Assembly (NCBI RefSeq): GCF_027579695.1
Contig: NC_083596.1
Span: 11,599,298-11,663,297 of the forward strand
Source of the DNA: Neoarius graeffei
Taxonomy: Eukaryota; Chordata; Actinopteri; Siluriformes; Ariidae
DNA: 64,000 bases
Direction of reading: 5' to 3'
Shown one piece after another: positions 21,004-31,849 of the stretch. A program made the position numbers and the translations under genes. Each line of letters opens with the position of its first letter. The stretch's first letter is position 1. Under the pieces are notes generated by a model, which worked only from the letters and a program-made list of their open reading frames with translations, ran no database searches and was not told the origin of the DNA.

Positions 21004-22075
21004 ATGGCCCTTCAGGGGGTATGAAAAAAATCATATATGATCCAGTTTTTCTTATTTAAAAAAAAACAAATCCTGTGAAAGTGCATTTCACCATATTATA
21101 CTTTGAAATTAAAACGTGAACTCATGTAAATACTATTTGATCACAAGAGAAAAAGGATTATTTATGTAAAAAAAAAGTTATATAAAATTATACATTAACG
21201 TGTAAATAAATGAATCACAGGAAAAAAACATTACAAAAATGCACTCATTGAACTAAAGCAAATGTGACATTATGTAAATGTTATATGAGAAGAATAATTA
21301 TGTAAGAATATATGAGTAAAATATGCAAAATTAACCTGTGAAATTAAAGAAATTGCATACAAAAAAAATTCACATATGAAAGTGCATTTCAACACACCAT
21401 GAAACATGTGAACTCAGTTAAATGTGTGACATTTGGAGAATGTGGTCAAGTGAAAGATTTATTCATGTGAAAAACTGAGTACAATGAACACATTTAAACA
21501 AAATAAATCTTGGAAAAGAACAAGTGAATATGAATCATGGAAAAAAAACGCATGTGAAATTTTAATTACGCGAAAAAAACCCCAACAACCCACATATGAA
21601 AACTTAAAGCATGTTAAAAAAGACATAAAAGCAAACAAATCATGCGTTTAAATGATGTGAAAAAAAATGAATCATGTATCAAGTCACATGTAAAAAATGA
21701 ATCGTGTATCAATCACGTGAAAATAAATGAATTGCTATTTTTCATGTAAAGACCATGCGGTCTTTCTATAAAAGGGTCTTTTATATAAAATATTAGATTT
21801 TAATGACTGTAAAAACTATGTAAGGAGACTTTTCTTTCTCTATTGCTTTGATTGTGAGGTTTGATATTTGAAATCTCAGTACTTCAATTAGGCCCATATT
21901 TCTGAATGTACAAATATTTTTCCTTGCTACCTGTACACACAAAGAATACTTAATTACACTGATAAAAAAATAAAAACCTTCTCATTTTTATAGATGTACA
22001 TGTATACCATTTTATGTTATTTTACACTGGTTGGCAAGTACACTCTTAAAAGACTGAACAAGTGTTGCCAGGCAA
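21004..22075. other. 3' flank of GPCR copy A
   Basis: AT-rich sequence with many degenerate CATGTGAAAA-like motifs, aligned with 47964-49790. A possible polyadenylation signal, AATAAA, lies at about 21206 and has a counterpart in copy B. No further gene seen. Confidence 0.5.
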
Positions 22076-22079
22076 AACA

Positions 22080-22526
22080 AACCTCGCCCGGTAGCACTTA
22101 TGATGAATAAAATCATAAAAATCATAAAAAATCATTTTGACCTTTTTGGTGACCTTCATTTTGACCTTGTACGTGAACATACTTGGCCAATAAACATGGT
22201 TCTGATTCTGGTTCTCATTTGCACACCATACTGCTCTTAGCCAATCAGAACACACCATACTGCTCTCAGCCAATCAGAAGACATCTGAATGAATATGAAA
22301 GAAGATATCATGAAAAAACAATTTTGACCTTTTTGGTGACCTTGACCAGATGACCCTCAAAATGTTGGAGGTGCTATTTGAGACCAATGCCCATCTATCC
22401 TGAAAGTTTCATGAAGGTTGGTCCAGCCGTTTACCCGTAATATCGTTAACAATACAAATAAACAAAGAAACCCCACCAGAAACAATACTTCGCCCCCTGG
22501 TGGACTCCGTCCTGGGTGAGGTAATA
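22080..22526. mobile_element. Probable MITE with ACCTCRCCC ends
   Basis: Left end AAACCTCGCCCGG and right end CCTGGGTGAGGTAAT are approximate inverted copies around about 450 bp without a gene. Copy B shows no counterpart, though the join is not clean. Confidence 0.4.
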
Positions 22527-22554
22527 ATTATTTGTACCACAAAGATTCTTCTAC

Positions 22555-22923
22555 GGGGCACAGTGGTGTAGTGGTTAGCGCTGTCGCCTCACAGCAAGAA
22601 GGTCCGGGTTCGCGGCCGGCGAGGGCCTTTCTTTTCGGAGTTTCCATGTTCTCCCTGTGTCTGCGTGGGTTTCCTCTGGGTGCTCCGGTTTCCCCCACAG
22701 TCCAAAGACATGCAGGTTAGGTTAACTGGTGACTCTAAATTGACCGTAGGTGTGAATGTGAGTGTGAATGGTTGTCTGTGTCTATGTGTCAGCCCTGTGA
22801 TGACCTGGCGACTTGTCCAGGGTGTACCCCGCCTTTCGTCCGTAGTCAGCTGGGATAGGCTCCAGCTTGCATGCGACCCTGTAGGACAGGATAAAGCGGA
22901 TGAGATGAGATGAGATGAGATGA
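22555..22923 (+). mobile_element. tRNA-derived SINE (Mermaid-type), absent from copy B
   Basis: A head with GTGGTGTAGTGGTTAGC, the family body, and an AGATG-repeat tail. Target duplication gattcttctac at 22544-22554 and 22924-22934. Copy B (near 49910) has the uninterrupted site. Confidence 0.92.
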
Positions 22924-22934
22924 GATTCTTCTAC

Positions 22935-24177
22935 ATAATAACATTTACGGAGCCTGTAAAACAATAGTGCTGCATTAAAAAAAGGTACCCTATGGGTACA
23001 TGTGGCTATTGCTTATAAATAAAATAGTCTTCTGATCCCATGTCCATACAGTAAATATAGCATATATATATTTATCTATGAGGCAGTAGCCACAAAAATG
23101 AAGCATAATCCAAAAATGAACAATTTAAAAATCACAGAAGTAAAATATACCAAGTGTCTGTACTTTATATTATTCTACTCTTACCTCTTACAGTTTTCGA
23201 AACTGAAACCTCTGAACCAAGGCTGACACACACACGCTGTCGCCATGATCCAAACTCTTATTTCCTGGAAAAGGCCCGGCGCTAGAGCTCAGTGGTCTCA
23301 ATAATCTTTTCGACAACTTCCTGTAACAACTCGGAAGTGTGTCACATCTCCATCACACATGGGACCACTGGCCGAAGAAAGCGAGGAAAGGGGGACAACC
23401 TGGAGTATATTTTAAAAATATGAACACACTTTCCCTCAGGAATAAGCATAAACATGTCTGAAAGTGATTTCTTTAGTCTAGTCCATTTATTTTGAATGGT
23501 GAAGCGAATTGTATACACTCACCGGCCATTTTAATAGGAACACCTGTATGCGTATGCGCATGCGCAGTGCACCATTGTTACACTCATTCTTACATTCTTA
23601 CAACACGATGACATAGTGGCTCCTGCTTCTATGAAACAGTAACCACAATGATCAATGTCTACAAAAATACATTTAAATAAAAATATAAAAACATATATAC
23701 ACCATTGTATACAAAAAAGATAGAAGACTAAAATGGAGGATAAAAAATTTTTACCTTTTCACAATTTTAACGATTAAGTACATTTTCTCAACTTCTTCCA
23801 ATCATTTTATAATTAGAGTTATTTAAAAAAACCCACACACATTACATCCGCAACTCAAAGGTGGATTTGAAACCACTAAAGTAATCCTTGAGAATTTTTT
23901 TTTTTTGTTACTTTAACTTTGCGGGTATGCGGGTGAAGATGATTCACCTCAGGGAGATAGACCCTCCCTGCCTTGCATAGTCTCAGGTCACCTGTGGAAA
24001 ATGTATAGCACCTGTAATTTCCCCTTGCTCGGGTTTACAAGTGATGGCCATTGGTTGACTTAGCAGGAGACTAATAGGGAAGGCAGAAGAGCGACGACCT
24101 TGGAAGATCTCAGATGATCAACCAAGAAGAGAGATGGTGATTTCTTTCAATTCACCCAGAAGAAGGCAATAGCATAC
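22935..24177. other. Non-coding, end of copy A and beyond
   Basis: The end of the duplication lies near 23935. A 37-base fragment of the Tc1 family seen at 7210-7247 lies at 23517-23555. The part 23160-23500 is more GC-rich and has no partner in copy B, but it shows no clear exon. Nothing is recognised at 23940-24170. Confidence 0.4.
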
Positions 24178-24179
24178 TA

Positions 24180-25784
24180 CAACCCTGATTCCAAAAAAGT
24201 TGGGACAAAGTACAAATTATAAATAAAAACGGAATGCAATGATGTGGAAGTTTCAAAATTCCATATTTTATTCAGAATAGAACATAGATGACATATCAAA
24301 TGTTTAAACTGAGAAAATGTATCATTTAAAGAGAAAAATTAGGTGATTTTAAATTTCATGACAACAACACATCTCAAAAAAGTTGGGACAAGGACATTTT
24401 TACCACTGTGAGACATCCCCTTTTCTCTTTACAACAGTCTGTAAACGTCTGGGGACTGAGGAGACAAGTTGCTCAAGTTTAGGGATAGGAATGTTAACCC
24501 ATTCTTGTCTAATGTAGGATTCTAGTTGCTCAACTGTCTTAGGTCTTTTTTGTCGTATCTTCCATTTTATGATGCGCCAAATGTTTTCTATGGGTGAAAG
24601 ATCTGGACTGCAGGCTGGCCAGTTCAGTACCCGGACCCTTCTTCTACGCAGCCATGATGCTGTAATTGATGCAGTATGTGGTTTGGCATTGTCATGTTGG
24701 AAAATGCAAGGTCTTCCCTGAAAGAGACGTCGTCTGGATGGGAGCATATGTTGCTCTAGAACCTGGATATACCTTTCAGCATTGATGGTGTCTTTCCGGA
24801 TGTGTAAGCTGCCCATGCCACACACACTAATGCAACCCCATACCATCAGAGATGCAGGCTTCTGAACTGAGCGCTGATAACAACTTGGGTTGTCCTTCTC
24901 CTCTTTAGTCCGAATGACATGGCGTCCCTGATTTCCATAAAGAACTTCAAATTTTGATTCGTCTGACCACAGAACAGTTTTCCACTTTGCCACAGTCCAT
25001 TTTAAATGAGCCTTGGCCCAGAGAAGACATCTGCGCTTCTGGATCATGTTTAGATACGGCTTCTTCTTTGAACTATAGAGTTTTAGCTGGCAACAGCAAA
25101 TGGCACGGTGAATTGTGTTCACAGATAATGTTCTCTGGAAATATTCCTGAGCCCATTTTGTGATTTCCAATCCAGAAGCATGCCTGTATGTGATGCAGTG
25201 CCGTCTAAGGGCCCGAAGATCACGGGCACCCAGTATGGTTTTCCAGCCTTGACCCTTATGCACAGAGATTCTTCCAGATTCTCTGAATCTTTTGATGATA
25301 TTATGCACTGTAGATGATGATATGTTCAAACTCTTTGCAATTTTACACTGTCGAACTCCTTTCTGATATTGCTCCACTATTTGTCGGCGCAGAATTAGGG
25401 GGATCGGTGATCCTCTTCCCATCTTTACTTCTGAGAGCCGCTGCCACTCCAAGATGCTCTTTTTATACCCAGTCATGTTAATGACCTATTGCCAATTGAC
25501 CTAATGAGTTGCAATTTGGTCCTCCAGCTGTTCCTTTTTTGTACCTTTAACTTTTCCAGCCTCTTATTGCCCCTGTCCCAACTTTTTTGAGATGTGTTGC
25601 TGTCATGAAATTTCAAATGAGCCAATATTTGGCATGAAATTTCAAAATGTCTCACTTTCGACATTTGACATGTTGTCTATGTTCTATTGTGAATACAATA
25701 TCAGTTTTTGAAATTTGTAAATTATTGCATTCCGTTTTTATTTACAATTTGTACTTTGTCCCAACTTTTTTGGAATCGGGGTTG
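24180..25784 (-). mobile_element. Apparently whole Tc1-like transposon
   Basis: Ends CAACCCTGATTCCAAAAAAG and CTTTTTTGGAATCGGGGTTG are inverted repeats, flanked by TA on both sides. An inner pair, CATCTCAAAAAAGTTGGGAC (near 24370) and its complement (near 25575), lies next to the transposase gene. The outer repeats are nearly identical over the first 65 bases, so the copy is young. Confidence 0.92.
24400..25476 (-). CDS. Tc1-like transposase, open full length
   Basis: Predicted DDE transposase that excises and reinserts its element at TA sites. The frame of 358 codons is uninterrupted. A second start, [14 protein letters not shown] at 25422 (340 residues), matches the usual Tc1 length better and is my preferred start. 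Two helix-turn-helix units cover about residues 20-130, with the first recognition helix near [18 protein letters not shown]. Catalytic residues: D in [10 protein letters not shown] in QHDNAKPHT and E in [11 protein letters not shown], a DD34E spacing. A nuclear-localisation-like basic stretch, RRRRVRV, sits before the last motif. No broken codon is visible, so it may be one of few copies able to encode enzyme; activity is not shown by sequence. Confidence 0.92.
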   Translation of the reverse strand: MTGYKKSILEWQRLSEVKMGRGSPIPLILRRQIVEQYQKGVRQCKIAKSLNISSSTVHNIIKRFRESGRISVHKGQGWKTILGARDLRALRRHCITYRHASGLEITKWAQEYFQRTLSVNTIHRAICCCQLKLYSSKKKPYLNMIQKRRCLLWAKAHLKWTVAKWKTVLWSDESKFEVLYGNQGRHVIRTKEEKDNPSCYQRSVQKPASLMVWGCISVCGMGSLHIRKDTINAERYIQVLEQHMLPSRRRLFQGRPCIFQHDNAKPHTASITASWLRRRRVRVLNWPACSPDLSPIENIWRIIKWKIRQKRPKTVEQLESYIRQEWVNIPIPKLEQLVSSVPRRLQTVVKRKGDVSQW

Positions 25785-25786
25785 TA

Positions 25787-26340
25787 TGTCATGGAGGTCT
25801 GTAACTCAAAAGTAGCCAAAAATATATATACTTACACGAAAGAAGTTGCGTTAAACGCTTTTATTGTACAGACCCAATACAAGCGTGAGTGAATCCTGGG
25901 AGAACACTGAGGTTTGAATTTTTTCCATTAATTTTTAAGTCGGGTTGGGAGACCCACCCTAGGACCACCCCAGGGCTACCCAAAACAAAATGGCAGCTCT
26001 GATTAAAATCATTGTAAAAGGACTTTTGTTTGAAACACAGACTTCTGATTGGCTAAAACATTTCCTGCTATTTTTTCAAAGGAAAACAGACATACTAGAG
26101 TTTTTGTTAAAAACTCTAATGTCCTTAATAACACAAGAGTAAAGAACAATATTCATATCGTGAAAATAAACTCAAAATCAGGACACAGGACTTTTGCTTT
26201 TTCAGCTGCCTATAAAGCTCTGAGACTACTAAGAAATTTGGAATTAACTATTAGAAACACTTTAAAAAAATACTTCCCAAGTATATCAATCATAAATTCA
26301 TGCTAAATAATACAACAATTTCACCATACTCTCAAAAAAA
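25787..26340. other. Non-coding, nothing recognised
   Basis: AT-rich stretch without a convincing coding frame or named repeat. Confidence 0.35.
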
Positions 26341-27240
26341 AAAAACCTGTGGCAGGCTGAAACAGTTTGTGTGTGTATCTCCAGTGTGTGACAGGAGGTG
26401 TGAGGCCCATAAAATATTGAAATGGGAGAGCAGTCTTTCTAATCTAGTCAACAATGGATCAAAGAGATAACTGTGGTTAGAGACAGAGATCTTCACGCTG
26501 TCTGGGTGCAGGCACTTACGGATGTAGACGCAGGGGAGAGCGGGTGAAGCAAACTGTTGACTAAGCCAAATCAGAAGACAAGAATTGTGGTCAGAGGATC
26601 TGGCAGGGGTCTGTTGATCGGCAAACAGAATAAAGAAGGCAAGACGATCATGATGATGATGATGAAGTTGAATAGTCTATGATGAAGTCGAGAAGCTAAT
26701 GAAAAGAGTAAAACCAATTAAATAAATGTGTTTCCCTGTGATTTTAATGCTAAAGTAGGCAAGGCAAGAGAATTCTTGACTGTAGGACCCTTTGGCCTTG
26801 GACAGAGAAATGACTGTGCGGACAGGCTGATTGAATTTTCAAAAGCTAACAAATTATTCATTACGAATGCCTGGTACAGTCTACCAAAACACAGATTATA
26901 CACATGGACTAGACCTGATAATTCAGTGAGGTTTACGTGAACTTGAGGTTAACGTGATAACGGTTGAAAGAATGAGAGGACAGACAGAAAGTAAATGGCT
27001 TGGTATGACAGGAGAGAAAACACTGAACAATACTTCGTGTCTAGTGTGAGTGAGAGAGGGGTTTAAATAGCAGAGTTGATTGACGAGGAAACAAGTGACA
27101 GGTGTAATTAATAGACAGGAGACAGAGGGCGCTGTGATTAGTAGGAAGTGTAGTTTAAAGTGGCCATGTTTGGAGGCTGTTTCGAGCTTGCGCTCTCAAT
27201 GCTGTTACTGACACACACCTTTTGGTGTCTTCAGAGACAG
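26341..27240. repeat. Unclassified repeat with an inserted LINE fragment
   Basis: Sequence on both sides of the LINE piece (26420-26644 and 26933-27240) has the look of one interspersed repeat, with motifs such as GGATCTGGCAGGGGTC and CAGACAGAGGGCGC-like blocks, but I cannot name it. The LINE piece at about 26645-26932 duplicates 27779-28063. Confidence 0.35.
26645..26932 (+). mobile_element. LINE endonuclease fragment, duplicate of 27779-28063
   Basis: It encodes the CDFNAKVGKAREF and GPFGLGQRNDCADRL part of an AP-type endonuclease. It is about 97% identical to the longer copy 1.1 kb downstream and ends abruptly after TWTRPDNSVR. Confidence 0.7.
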
Positions 27241-28705
27241 AAAGTCTACAGGAATCCCAACACAAGCTAAGGACAAAATTCTCTCACAACCACCGCTATA
27301 ATTTACCAAGTACACTATTTCCTAATATGCTAGTCTCAACAAAGTCTCAAAACAATGAAATTAATATAGCCACAAATAACAGTAGTGGAATTGCATCTGG
27401 CAATGGTAGGAATGAGGATACCAGGGCCGTCATCAAGTGAAAACCTCATCTCAGGTCAGCCACATGGAATATTAGATCTCTCTTAACGCAAGGTAAATTG
27501 GAAAGTGTGGTTATGGAAATGAAAAGGATGAAGATAAATATACTCAGAGTATGTGAAATGAGATGAACAGAGGGGGTGGCTAAAGAGGGATGATGGATGC
27601 CAACTGATTTATTCAGGAGGAAGTGAATGTAGGTACAGAGTAGGAATTTTGGTAAACATGGTAACAGTGAAAACTATCAAAGGCTTTATATCCATTAGTG
27701 AAAAAGCGATGATTAAAATCTTGGCTAAACCTTTTGATATTAATTTAATTCAAGTCTACATGCCAACCACCGATCATGATGATGATGATGAAGTTGAATA
27801 GTCTATGATGAAGTCGAGAAGCCAATGAAAAGAGTAAAACCAATGAAATAAATGTGTTTCTCTGTGATTTTAATGCTAAAGTAGGCAAGGCAAGAGAAAT
27901 CTTGACTGTAGGACCCTTTGGCCTTGGACAGAGAAATGACTGTGCAGACAGGCTGATTGAATTTTCAAAAGCTAACAAATTATTCATTACAAATGCCTGG
28001 TACAGTCTACCAAAACACAGATTGTACACATGGACTAGACCTGATAATTCAGTGAGAAATCAAATAGCTTACATCTTAGTAGTCATTAGATTCAGGAATG
28101 GCATGAAACAGGTGAAAACATATCCTGGTCCTGATTGTTGCACAGATCACAACCCTGTGGTAATGGATATGAGTGTGAGGTTGAAGAAACTGAAGAAAAC
28201 CAAACGAACAAACAGGATAGACTTTGATCGGCTCATTACGGATGAAAACAAAAGGTTGGAATAGTTAATTGAAACAGAAAATTGATTTTCAGTCTTAGAC
28301 AATGAGAGCAGGGACATGAGAGAGAGCAAATGGGAAGAATTTAAAACAACTGTGACAAGGGTTGTGGAAAAGATTGTGGATTATAAGAAAAAGAGCAAAA
28401 GAAACAATCCATGGTGCATGGATGAACTAAGAGAATTAACTGAAGAAAGGAGAAAAGTAAAACATTGGGACAATGATCACAACAAAGCCCTACAGAAATG
28501 CAACAAAGCTAAAGAAAACTGCATGAACGAACAATGCAAAGAAATCAAACAGTTTGAATGACATCATGATTACAGAGACCTACACCACAAGTTAAGGATA
28601 TATACGGAAATTAAGAAAGATTTTGTCACCAGCTGGATGTATTGAAGATGGTAGTGGTGATCTATATTATGAAAAGGAAGAGATCATGGAAAGATGGGTT
28701 AAGTA

Positions 28706-29549
28706 TGGTGGCCTGGAAGTGCAAAACAAAATTATAAAATGTGAAACACTTTTACATTTTATAAAACAAAATTACATTAGCAAAGCACTTTTATCAAGGA
28801 TAAAACAAATTTACAACTTCGAAAACAAATTGACAAGATGCGAAACATTTTTACGAGCGCTGAGACAAATTTACAAGTGGCGGAACACTTTTACCAGTCC
28901 TGAAACAAATTTAGTTGTACAAACAAAAATCTTCATGGAAGGTGAATGTGCCAAATGCCGGATGTACGGTTGCCGGGAAGCGATAGAGTGAGCAGTCAAT
29001 TTGTGCTCCCTGTGTCCGAAATTACTCACTACTCACTATATAGTCCTCTGTATAGAGAGTAGGGAGTAGTGAATGAGTGATTTCGGACACAGCCAACGTA
29101 ATGCGCTTGGTCCTTCTGTCTGGTCTGTGTCCTTTAAAAATTCAAGAGACTGTCCACATGAACCATGTTAAGTGGTTTATGTGTTTTCCACAATAGGGGC
29201 AAAACATCATTCGGTCACAGACGATGTTCCGTCACCATAAACTCCATAGAAGACAACACGAATTGACCGCTCATTCTATCACTTCCGGGTCGTTTGTGGC
29301 ATTTGGTACATTCCCCTTCCGTGAAGATTTTCGTTTGTAAATTTGTTTCAGGACTGGTAAAATTGTTCCATCACTTGTAAATTTGTCTCAGCGCTTGTAC
29401 GTAAGTGTTTTGTGTCTTGTCAATTTGTTTTCTAAGTTGAAAATTTGTTTTGTCCCTGGTAAAAGTGTTTTGATAATGTAATTTTGTTTCAAAATATTTA
29501 AAATTGTTTCACATTTTGCAATTTTGTTTTGCACTTCCCGGCCACCGTA
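28706..29549. mobile_element. Large-TIR DNA element with iterated internal motif
   Basis: TIRs of about 220 bp begin GGTGGCC-GGAAGTGCAAAA. Each arm contains several spaced repeats of a unit like AAACAAATTTACAA with ACACTTTTA. The element is flanked by an 8-bp duplication, gttRagta (28698-28705 and 29550-29557), and interrupts the LINE frame exactly there. An 8-9 bp duplication suggests hAT or Mutator-like origin. No transposase seen. Confidence 0.7.
29008..29096. repeat. Short palindrome at the centre of the TIR element
   Basis: GTGTCCGAAATTACTCACTA and the matching TGAGTGATTTCGGACAC form arms of about 38 bases around a short centre. This could be a MITE of its own. Confidence 0.65.
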
Positions 29550-29679
29550 GTTGAGTATATCTCAGAATTATTTGAAGATAGTAGGATAGAAGAACTACCA
29601 GAAAAAATCAAATGACTAATGAACCTAAGATATTGCAATCACAGATGAAAAATGCAATTCAGAATTTAAAAGTTAGAAA

Positions 29680-30100
29680 TGTGTTGCGTCCACCTGACTC
29701 TTGGTGGGGCAACATGAAGGGGAGACCACGCCAAGATATATATTCAACACAAAATAATTATTAAAGAAAAGATCTAGGTTCAAAATCAGGCCATGTAAAA
29801 CAAACCAAAAATGTGGCAACAATCAGTTAGTGAGATGTAGGCAAAAATCGAAACAAATCCAAACGGGGATAAGGAGGAGAGACAGCAAGCACACACACAC
29901 ACAGAGCTGTCCCCAGTCCTCTCCTCGTCCTCAAAACCACCATCCAGGCTCCCTTGTATAGGCCTTCCCATTTAGCTCCGTTACTAGCATCTGGATGAAC
30001 TCTATATGCCCACCTGCAGGCCAATAGAGAAATGACAAGGAAGACACACAGAAAGCCAGGCGAGAGTAAGATGAACCCAAATCCAAGTGGATTTGTCACA
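29680..30100 (-). repeat. 3' LTR of the Gmr1-like fossil
   Basis: On the minus strand the LTR runs from TGTGACAAATCC to CGCAACACA, directly after a polypurine tract, AAAGGTGGGGAGG. It joins LINE sequence at 29679. Confidence 0.7.
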
Positions 30101-30389
30101 CCTCCCCACCTTTAAAACAGAGGCCTTTATACATAGGACTCTGGATGAGTACAGTTCAACCATAAAGACACTCCAAAACATTCTCTGACAAGCTTCCAAA
30201 TTTACTAAGCAACCATATTAAACACCTGAACAAATCAATATTGGTCTTAAAAATCACAAAAATTCCTGGGACCATGCCCACCTCATCACCCTGTCTCTCC
30301 ACATCCAGCAAATCTGGCGCCTGGAAAAGCAAAATTTAAGGACAGCAGAGACAAAGAAAAACATGGGAGAAGGGGAACAGCCAGAGTCA

Positions 30390-31664
30390 TTATGATTCAA
30401 TTGTGGCATGGGATAAGGCATCAGCCATTATGTTATCTATTCCGCGAATGCGTTGAATGATCAAGTTAAAAGGTTGTAAAAATAATACCCAATGCATAAG
30501 ACGCTGATTAGCATTCTGCAAAGAATGCAGAAAAGTGATGGGGTTGTGATCCAAATAGACCACCAATGGATATACCCCAACCCCTACATACACATCAAAA
30601 TGGTTGAGAGCCCAGATCAATGTTAAGGCCTCCTCAATAGTCAAATAGTTTAATTGATATTTATTAAACTTGTGTGAAAAGTAGCAAACCGGTCTCTCAA
30701 TCTCATTGTCATCTATCTGCAGCAATACTGCCCCTGCCCCTGCCCCAACCCGACTTGCGTCTACTTGTAACTTGAACGGCTGACCCAACTTTGGTGCAGC
30801 CAGTATAGGCACAGTACTCAGCAAGCTTTGCGGTCTCAAAAGATTGTTGACACTCATCAGACCAATGAAACTTTGCATCCTTTTTGAGTAAATCTGTAAG
30901 AGGAGATACAACAGTGGAAAGTTAGAACAAGAACTTCTGTAATAATCAATCATTTCCAAAACATTAATTTACTCCTTCTTGGTTGTTGGAGGAGGAAACA
31001 TATCTATAGTGAAAACCTTCGCTTTCACAGGACACACCTGCCCTTGGCCAATCACCTTGCCCAAATAGACCACAGTAGCTTGAGCGAACTCGCACTTAGC
31101 TAGGTTTATGGTAAGATTTGCAGTCACTAATTTCTCAAAGAATGTATATGACGAAGATGTTGTTCCCATGTATCACTATAAATAACCATGTCATCGAGAT
31201 ATACGGCACATCCCTCCAAACCAACAACAACGCTATTCTTCAGTCTCTGAAATGTTGAAGGTACATTTTGCAGCCCAAATCTTATAACGTCGTGAGAATA
31301 GAGCCCAGATGGTGTCAAATGTGGGTATCTCCTGAGCTCATGGTGTCAACAGTACTAGATAGTATCCCTTTAAAAGATCAAATTTACTGACATAACATGC
31401 AGCACCCATCTGGTCTACACAATCGTCAATCCTAGGTAATGGAAATGAATCGGGTTTTGTTTCCACATTTATTTTTTGATAATCAGTACAAAATTGAAAG
31501 GTCTTATCAGGTTTCTTTACTAATAAACATGACGTTGCCCAGCTCGAATGAGATGGTTTTGCCAGACCATGATCAAGAAGATATTGCACATTGACATCTA
31601 AACTTTTTTGTTTCCCTGGGTCAACCATATAAAACCTTTGCCTAACTGGTTGTGCATCCCCCAC
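30390..31664 (-). pseudogene. Reverse transcriptase and RNase H region of the Gmr1-like fossil
   Basis: Recognisable blocks are the KFDLLKGYY and YLDDMVIYSD (active-site YxDD) motifs of reverse transcriptase, then VDASRVGAGAGAVLLQ and IMADALSH of RNase H. The region is broken. Confidence 0.75.
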
Positions 31665-31849
31665 GTCAATATCATGATGTTCTATTAGATCAGTACAGTT
31701 TGGAAAATCTGAAAATCAAGAAGGAAACTCTTGAATGAGACACCTCAACTCCCTACAGTGTTCTTTTTCTGAATGGCCCAACAGGCTGTCCAAATCAGCT
31801 AGCTTCTCAGAACTATTAAGCCTAGCCTGCAACAATATGTCATCGGGAC

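Larger units (their letters stand above)
11710..23935 (+). repeat. Segmental duplication, copy A
   Basis: The stretch aligns in the same orientation with 40073-50440, block by block: 11710-12826 with 40073-41886, 13309-13620 with 41945-42268, 14807-16527 with 42308-43842, 17150-17500 with 46050-46870, 19903-22050 with 46872-49790, and 22530-23935 with 49890-50440. Differences are mainly whole transposon insertions in one copy. Copy A also holds about 2.4 kb (17505-19902) that is missing from copy B. Each copy carries one leader-type exon and one GPCR gene. Confidence 0.85.
27430..29679 (+). mobile_element. RTE/BovB-like LINE, endonuclease part, decayed
   Basis: Starts near ATWNIRSLLTQGKLESV, the usual beginning of the AP endonuclease. 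It continues with DFNAKVGKAREI, GPFGLGQRND, RLYTWTRPDN and TDHNPVV, the order seen in BovB/RTE-type endonucleases and in proteins annotated as craniofacial development protein 2-like. Downstream (28316-28700 and 29550-29679) it reads through the linker to the ISELFEDSRIEELPEKI region that precedes reverse transcriptase. Several stops and shifts break it. A TIR element splits it at 28706-29549, and the LTR at 29680 ends it. The reverse-transcriptase part is not present here. Confidence 0.7.

Noticed and set aside
23199-23209. GAAACTGAAAC, an exact interferon-response-like word
   Set aside because: A single 11-bp match without a gene start nearby; expected by chance in 64 kb of AT-rich DNA.
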